Source: Quercus robur
Lineage: Eukaryota; Streptophyta; Magnoliopsida; Fagales; Fagaceae
Assembly: GCF_932294415.1 (NCBI RefSeq)
Contig: NC_065544.1
Location: 20,869,351 to 20,933,350, forward strand
Length of the DNA: 64,000 bases
Direction: 5' to 3'
The notes under the pieces were generated by a model. The model did not search any database. It was not told the DNA's origin and saw only the letters and a program-made list of their open reading frames with translations. The position numbers were made by a program, and so were the translations under genes. This document shows positions 57,914-64,000 of this stretch, piece after piece; positions within the stretch are counted from its first letter, which is position 1, and each line of letters opens with the position of its first letter.

Positions 57914-58741
57914 GGAGGGCTAAAAGCAGGACATGCTAATCTTGTTAGTATTATATACGAACCCTTCTCTTGATGTGATTTTTTTTACAGGTTCTGGGAT
58001 GGGTTGAGGCAGTAAAAGAGTGAGTTTAGTGAATTAGAAAATGTACTTGTGATGAATGTACTGTGGACATTCCATGTGTGTGATTTTGTCAATTATAGAT
58101 TTGTTGTTTCAGGATACTTTCATTTTTTGGTTTCTATTTTCAGTATATGTTCTTTGTTCTTGCAAGATAATTTTTAGTAATAAGCTGTTTCATTTTTTTA
58201 GGAGACTATAATATTTTACCGTCCTAGCCTGCAAGAACTTAAATTTCTTCTATACAAAATTGTTTCAGCTATTTTGTAGGGTGATTCTGAGATAGGGGTT
58301 AATTCTCTTAAGAAAGAGTCTTTTTTGATAGCTTCTTTTGGTCACTTGATTCAAGATGCAATAGTTTTTGCAGTCTTTTTGTAGTATTAGTTTTTTTTCT
58401 CATGTACGTCATGATAGAAGCTCTATAGCTCACAACATTGCTAGACATGCAATTCATGTCACAGGTATTCTTGGATCAATGGAAGATGTCCCTCCACACA
58501 TTTTAGCTTCTTTCTCCCAAAAAAAATAAAAATTTTGGGAACTACTGATTGATTATTACCTAAGTTTTTACCCTGTCACTAAGCAGGAAACTAGTTTTTA
58601 CATGCCTTGGTTTGATGAGTAATCATTGACCTCACTTTTAGTTTTAGTGTTTATCCTCTTGTGACGTAGACGTACCACACCCAAAGTGGATAAGGCACCC
58701 TAATCTAATTGAACATTGGATTTGGAATTTATGCACACAAT
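56948..58741. other. Non-coding DNA with a poly-T/poly-G tract
   Basis: A long G-run follows T at about 57879-57912. No recognisable coding sequence in the rest. Confidence 0.5.
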
Positions 58742-59241
58742 GACACTGTAACTCTCACATTGTGACGAAGAGTAATCCTGGTGAAAGTGGTAGCTCTTAT
58801 TTTCCCTTATATTTGTTTATTTTTGGATGAATGAAAATATATATTAAGAGAAGACTTGGTACAAGGCCACATGAAGCATATCTGCAGCAACAACAGAACA
58901 ACTAGACATGATACTGACATATTTGAAGCAGAACAAAACTCTTGTCAAACTAAAGAAACACTTTAGCTTTTCCTAATGACACTGTAACTCTCATTGTGAC
59001 GAAGAGTAATCCTGGTGAAAGTGGTAGCTTTTATTTTCCCTTATATTTGTTTATTTTTGGATGAATGAAAATATATATTAAGAGAAGACTTGGTACAAGG
59101 CCACATGAAGCATATCTGCAGCAACAACAGAACAACTAGACATGATACTGACATATTTGAAGCAGAACAAAACTCTTGTCAAACTAAAGAAAGAACAAAA
59201 CTCTTGTCAAACTAAAGAAACACTTCTAGCTTTTCCTAATG
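58742..59241 (+). repeat. 236-bp tandem duplication
   Basis: Two copies starting GACACTGTAACTCTC at 58742 and 58978 are nearly identical over the full unit. The second has a further ~31-bp internal duplication of GAACAAAACTCTTGTCAAAC. A plus-strand frame (59142-59372) across the end has no domain. Confidence 0.95.
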
Positions 59242-60319
59242 AGATCTTGATTCTTACGAGGACATCGAACACAATCACACCCACACACAACCGAAAAATA
59301 AAACGTGTAGCTCAAACACAACAGCACTACTACGTAGGACTCCCTGGCTTCACTTGGAGAACAGTTAGTTGAATATTCCAGACATTACACATAGATCTCT
59401 TCATACTAGAGTCTTTAAAATTTGCACTAGCTACCATCCCTACACTAATCTCCCATTTCTCCACAATCTTTTTTGAAAAGCTACATTCAAGTTTCAAATA
59501 GCTTTCTATTCTAAATAGATAATTTGTTTCTTATAGCAAGCCAATTGATAAAACGTGTCTAGGAATGATAGTAGAAAATGCTGTCTGTTCTAGGGCGGCT
59601 ATAAAAATGCCCAGAAACCCTAATCTGTGCTAATCACGTAATGAGGTGGCAAAATAGTGATTTTTGTCAAAAATAGCAAAATTTAGATAATTGTAGAAAT
59701 TGAAAATACTATCTCTAAGAGACGTCCCAAAAAAAGATAGGATCTTATTCTAACTTTTAAACTAAAAGTTATTAAGGAAAAATAAATATTACTATAAATA
59801 GCAAAAACACTCTTTTCAGGTCCTTAACGAAGGAATTTGCCTAAATTTAGGTGATGATCATGACTTTTGTCATGAGTCTGGATCAGAATGCCATTTTCCT
59901 TCAACTTGCCAAATTTCATGCAATTTCGACATTTTCTCCCTAATGGCATCTACTAGCGCCCCTTTGATCTTGCGTTGTAACTTTTGGTGCCCCTGTTACT
60001 CCAGAAAGGCATGTGCTATTTGTTCTACATCAGAAAACCAAATTAGCTTCCACCTATTAACCTCAGACTACCTCAATCAAATTTGATTCCAGGTTTCTTA
60101 GCTTGTATAAATTTTCACCTTGGCAAGAAGCCAAATAGATCCATCTACTTCTCCAATGTCCCCCTAAGGAAGTTTGCTCTGTATAGAATCATGAGAAAAC
60201 TAAAAACTCTTTTATCTCCCACTTTTCTATCCCCTCCCCATTTTCTATTCTCCCACTTTTCCATCTCCCAACCAAACGGACCTAAGTGGGTTCCAAACAT
60301 GGCTTTTTTCCTTCAATAA
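59242..60319. other. Non-coding DNA
   Basis: No gene, RNA or clear element. Parts may be decayed LINE sequence continuous with the remnant that follows. Confidence 0.4.
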
Positions 60320-60910
60320 GTTGAAACTTTTGTCTTAAGATTTCTTGCAGCATCACATGCTACTCTGTAACCATACCCAGTGCAAAGAATATCATTAGGA
60401 TGCCACAAATCCAGCCACAAGAGATTATTATTATTTTTTTCCATCCCCCATAGAAGATCTTATAAATTGCCTTGTTAACTTTCTAAGCTTGAGGAGTTTC
60501 CTCCATCCCCAAGAGCATTTTAGAGAGATTTTAATAATTATCCAAAAGGATCTTCCTTTTATCAGGTTTTCTTTATTCCAAGCCACCCAAATTGAGCCCT
60601 TTGAGCAAAAAAATTCCATGTATGCCTTATGATTGTTTCCTTGTTTCAGTCCTCAACTCTCTTGAGCCCCGAAGGCCCAAACTAAAAACTCACCTCCCTC
60701 CTTGTCACACACAATGAATTCCAAGCTACTTAGTGAATCAGTTATAATTTCCACTCTATAGAATCTTCTAAATTGCTGCTCAATCAGCTTAATGACTTTC
60801 TTAAGCAGTATGCAGATGTTTCATCAGTATACCTGTGTGCTATAAGCATGAAGGATAGCAATTGCAGCCTCCCAGCAAAGGACAGTTTTTTTAGCTCCCC
60901 AGGAATTGAT
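60320..60910 (-). pseudogene. L1-type LINE ORF2 remnant
   Basis: Minus-strand pieces in order: LSFAGRLQLLS; then SWGWRKLLKLRKLTRQFI with GDGKK; then LLWLDLWHPNDIL. They match the conserved tail of the plant LINE reverse transcriptase (LSFAGRLQLI; W.KLL.LR......GDG; LW.D.WHP.G.L). The pieces are in different frames, so it is inactive. Confidence 0.8.
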
Positions 60911-62820
60911 TCTTGCATCTTGGATCTAGGTTTCATTGTTTGATTTCACATATATGTCATTTTTATTTAAAATGTAGTGTTTCTGTTTGAGTCAATAGCA
61001 TTTGAGTTTTAGATCAAACTAAACACAATGGTTGTAATTTTATGTAACTCAATTTCTAGACCCTCTTTTGTCTATTAACTTGTGCTATTTCTTTCTGCTG
61101 GTTTTTTAGGAGGGAGGACTGAAGATGTAGCAGTTATTGGTGTTATTAGAGGACCTGTCAGTCATTGGATTGATAGAACGCAAGGAAAGTGTTGTCATCG
61201 ATTATGAACTTATACTTCAATCCCTGTAAAGCTTACAAGTAAGCCTTTAATCTGTTGAATGGATCAAGATAAATGTTATGATGTAGTTTGCATTTTTATT
61301 TTGTTTGCTGCGAAATGCATGCTAATTACGTAATCGCATTAAAGAGCTGAATAATCCATCTTGAACAGATATTTTTTACCCTTAACCACATTGATTGCTT
61401 TAAGGAGAAAGGAGTTTTAAACTTCTTTAGAACAGTTTAGCGTTGGCCTTATCTTCCTTTTATTTTATCCCTTGCTTTTAATGAAGAATGACAGAAACTT
61501 CATTCTAATCAGTGATGATATTATTTCTCATAACTTTATAGCATTGAAAGCTCATGCTGAATGCATCAAGCCATAAAGGTAGATCTGTTGACTTGCTAAA
61601 GGAGCAATATTTAGCCTTTTGGAAAATTTGCAGCACCGATATACTTTTTCTTTTGAGAAGGAAAAGACTAGGTTTATTATATTTTGTAAAAATGAAAACC
61701 AGCCATTATGTTCCAAGCAATACTCAATTAAATGAGAAACTTGGCCTTGGCCAAGATTAACAGAGTTGAGTGTTTTTGGTATTTTTGACATTTCCTTTTC
61801 AGGTTTATTAAGTACTAACACCAAATTATAATAAGGAGCAGTTACTTTTAATCTAATTTGTTAATTTTTTCTAGTTTCTTGCTTGTATATTGCTCTGCGT
61901 TGTGCTGTATTATCACTTTTTAGTTTTACATTGAAACGTTGAAATTTGAAGTTGCTTGCATTTCAGGATCCAGTGACAAAACACTGTTGGATTTGGAACG
62001 TATAAAATGCAGCTCAAGTCTTAAATCTTTTGTATTCTGGTTTTCTTCAAGGGATTCTGTAGAATACATATGCTAGTGTTAATTTATTCAAGAGGCTTTA
62101 AACTATAAGTATAGCATTTGAGATGTTTCAAAGATTGACAATTGTGAAGCTTCTTCATTTGTTGTATTCTGTATGTGTCCAACACAAATTGGCCTTCCAT
62201 AACTCAACGTGCCTGGTCTACTTTCAGACTGGCTTATGTCTTAAACACATGAACTTAAAGGTTCTTCAGTTGTTGTGGACTGAGTGAATCCAAAGGTGTG
62301 CTATAATTTAATTTGTTTCTTGTATTAGATCGAATTGAATGAAGTCTTTGTCAAGGTGATGGTAGACCTGCATGTTCCAACTGCCATAATTGTTTATGCA
62401 TATATTGGCAGCAGATGAGTAATGCTTGGTTAGCGTTTCAAAAACTAATTATTTTTAAGGCTATAAAGGAAAACGTCCTGTCTGGTGCTGGTTTTAAAAA
62501 GTTATTTGCATGCAGAAAAGCTATAGGTTTAAATTTCAATTCAGTAGTAGCAAAAATGTAATTTCTTTTGTCTGCCAAACTTTTAACTATTCTTATTTTT
62601 TCCATCACGAAAGGCAATACATCAAACACAACTGCTTCTGCTGTTGCTTTGACCATGACTACAACAGAGAGCACTAATTTTACCATGAATAGTATGACAA
62701 ACATAACATTGATTATGATCATTCTAGTAGTTCAATCTGAAACTTTATAACCAACATTATAATTAAACTTTGTTTTAGTGTAAAGGTGCTCTCTTTATGG
62801 TAAACATATGATATGCGTAG
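60911..62820. other. Non-coding DNA, one unassigned short frame
   Basis: A segment after TTTTTAG at about 61109 reads EDVAVIGVIRGPVSHWIDRT then a stop on the plus strand. It could be an exon of an unknown gene, but I see no partner exons and do not recognise it. No other coding signal. Confidence 0.35.
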
Positions 62821-62828
62821 GATAAAAT

Positions 62829-63308
62829 CAGTGACGGACCTATCATGGGGCTGGGGGGCCATGGCCCCCATCAATTTTTGAAAAAAAAAATATTAGTATA
62901 TAAATTTACACAAAATTTTAAATCTTGACCCTTAATATTTATTCTTGGCCCCCCTCCCACAAAAGTTTTACAAATTGACAAATGAAAACCAAAAAAAATT
63001 TTATTTGACCGTTCCTTTTGCCCAGTTGTACTAAGAATACCAAGATAAACCTTTAGGTAAACCAAAACACCAGCAAATAATTCATAAATCTAGATAATAA
63101 TGAAAACCTTTAGACAAACCCAAATTACCAACAAACGAATAACATATCTGGTCTATAACAACAACAAAATACTAATAAACAATTACAAATCACAAATCCC
63201 TAACCAAATAAAATACAAACGCTCCAGCCTTCTTCCTTAGGTCCATTGGTGACTCCACAATTGGCTGAGGTATGGTTTCTTAATTTGTAGATTATGGGAA
63301 AGTATAGG

Positions 63309-63340
<32 letters not shown>

Positions 63341-63480
63341 TTTAAAGAAAAAAGTAAAAGAAAAACCAATAATGATATTGTCACCTTGCCTTCTCTAGCA
63401 TTGATATCCCAATTTCTAAAATCCTCAAACAAAAGACTTTGACCGGCCCCTCCCAAATTCGAGTCCTAGTTCCGTCCCTG
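62829..63480. mobile_element. hAT-like non-autonomous element, 652 bp
   Basis: Flanked by a perfect 8-bp duplication GATAAAAT (62821-62828 and 63481-63488). Ends CAGTGACGGACC and CAGGGACGGAAC (complement) are inverted repeats starting CAG, typical of hAT elements. G/C-rich subterminal runs (GGGGGGCC type) are also inverted. No transposase. Confidence 0.9.
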
Positions 63481-63585
63481 GATAAAATGATTACTAAACA
63501 TGTCCTTGAAATAATTTGGACATTGCAGGATGGATTTATAAAAGGAGAGGAACCAGTTGACTTAGCAAGATAAAAAATTCACTAC

Positions 63586-63960
63586 CTTCCCAGTTATCAT
63601 GGTATACATGTTGAGTACGTCCATGACAGTTGACTCAAAGTGTGTCATTGCACCATAACTCTGCAAACATAACGATCGGACTTGTTCAGCTTGCATTGGT
63701 TAGTAAAAGCTACATGCATGGCAGAAGAGTGGGATCAAGAAAAGCATTAAGAAAACAATTTGAGATCAACCTACTCTTGGTATAAAGCAATTGTCCACGG
63801 TCGGTTCACATGTGTCATAAATATCAAACAATATCTCATCAACAGGCCCTAGGTCAATCCCTACCTTAAGTTCAGTCTCAGCCTTCGCCTCTGTTGAAAC
63901 AAATGCAATAATTTTCCCTTTGGAGCAACGTTGTGAGAATAAGAGCAACAGAAGAGATAC
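63586..63960 (-). pseudogene. Rab GDP-dissociation inhibitor, two 3' exons with a frameshift
   Basis: Exon 63775-63960 encodes YLFCCSYSHNVAPKG in one frame, then GKIIAFVSTEA...ELKVGIDLGPVDEILFDIYD in another. A one-base loss in the AAAGGGAAAATT stretch breaks the frame. Exon 63586-63660 encodes SYGAMTHFESTVMDV then LNMYTMITGK and joins by GT-AG in phase. Both match plant GDI, which extracts GDP-bound Rab GTPases from membranes for recycling. Small in-frame losses are also seen (one Leu before GPVDE; part of the EPVNEP loop). The usual last exon (VDLSAASA type) was not found downstream, where the hAT element lies. The retained intron means it is not a processed copy. A sequencing error at the frameshift is the alternative. 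Confidence 0.8.
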
Positions 63961-64000
63961 CTGTTCAAGTGTTCAACCATAGAAGTATCACAAAATCAAG

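Noticed and set aside
61109-61210. Short plus-strand coding-like segment after a TTTTTAG
   Set aside because: A single isolated frame without partner exons or a recognisable family; kept only as a remark in the non-coding entry.
62438-62722. 94-codon minus-strand frame that might be the missing GDI end
   Set aside because: Its sequence does not resemble the GDI C-terminus, and no in-phase splice from 63586 was found.

Overview
The window looks like AT-rich nuclear DNA from a dicot plant, probably a woody rosid. The evidence is long GT-AG introns, plant-specific gene families (a LNK clock coactivator, a WSD1-type acyltransferase fragment), and a dense load of plant-type MITEs, SINEs, L1-type LINE remnants and LTR elements. 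A Fagales (oak or chestnut-like) source is suggested only by my memory of similar MITE families, so treat it as a guess. There is no bacterial-type operon, CRISPR array or rRNA. I found no convincing undescribed biological system. The unusual material is in transposon structure and gene architecture.

Layout. 1-985: last intron and terminal exon of a PHP-domain phosphoesterase-like gene (+). 2086-3444: truncated LTR retrotransposon (-) with primer-binding site, TATA box and a 30-bp tandem repeat in U3. 3845-7032: complete four-exon gene (+) for an acidic protein with a C-terminal CX2C-X13-CX2C zinc ribbon, family not recognised. 7033-12781: non-coding DNA with a 1.25-kb PIF/Harbinger-like element carrying a Myb/SANT-like remnant. 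12782-~32290: LNK1-type clock coactivator gene (-), reconstructed as seven coding exons (663 aa) plus a non-coding first exon. Its 8.2-kb and 5.7-kb introns hold many transposons. Its leader exon is tandemly duplicated, a uORF precedes the start codon, and two perfect G-boxes lie upstream.

33051-38850: repeat block with a 374-bp fold-back whose ends are themselves palindromes, a four-copy ~265-bp tandem array, a tandem pair of Helitron-like elements and a second hairpin. 42004-51091: complete 13-exon RIO2 kinase gene (-, 468 aa), with a LINE remnant in one intron. 51496-52633: TIR element upstream of RIO2. 53470-54977: MULE-like element with ~150-200 bp inverted ends that captured a WSD1 exon and was later hit by a truncated LINE. 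56707-56929: full SINE with an 18-bp target duplication. 58742-59241: tandem duplication. 60320-60910: LINE remnant. 62829-63480: hAT-type element with an 8-bp duplication. 63586-63960: two exons of a Rab GDI gene (-) carrying a frameshift.

The genes are not an operon. Functionally they are independent: clock output (LNK1), late 40S ribosome maturation (RIO2), and vesicle traffic (the GDI relic). Exon coordinates were derived by hand from splice signals, reading-phase continuity and family conservation.
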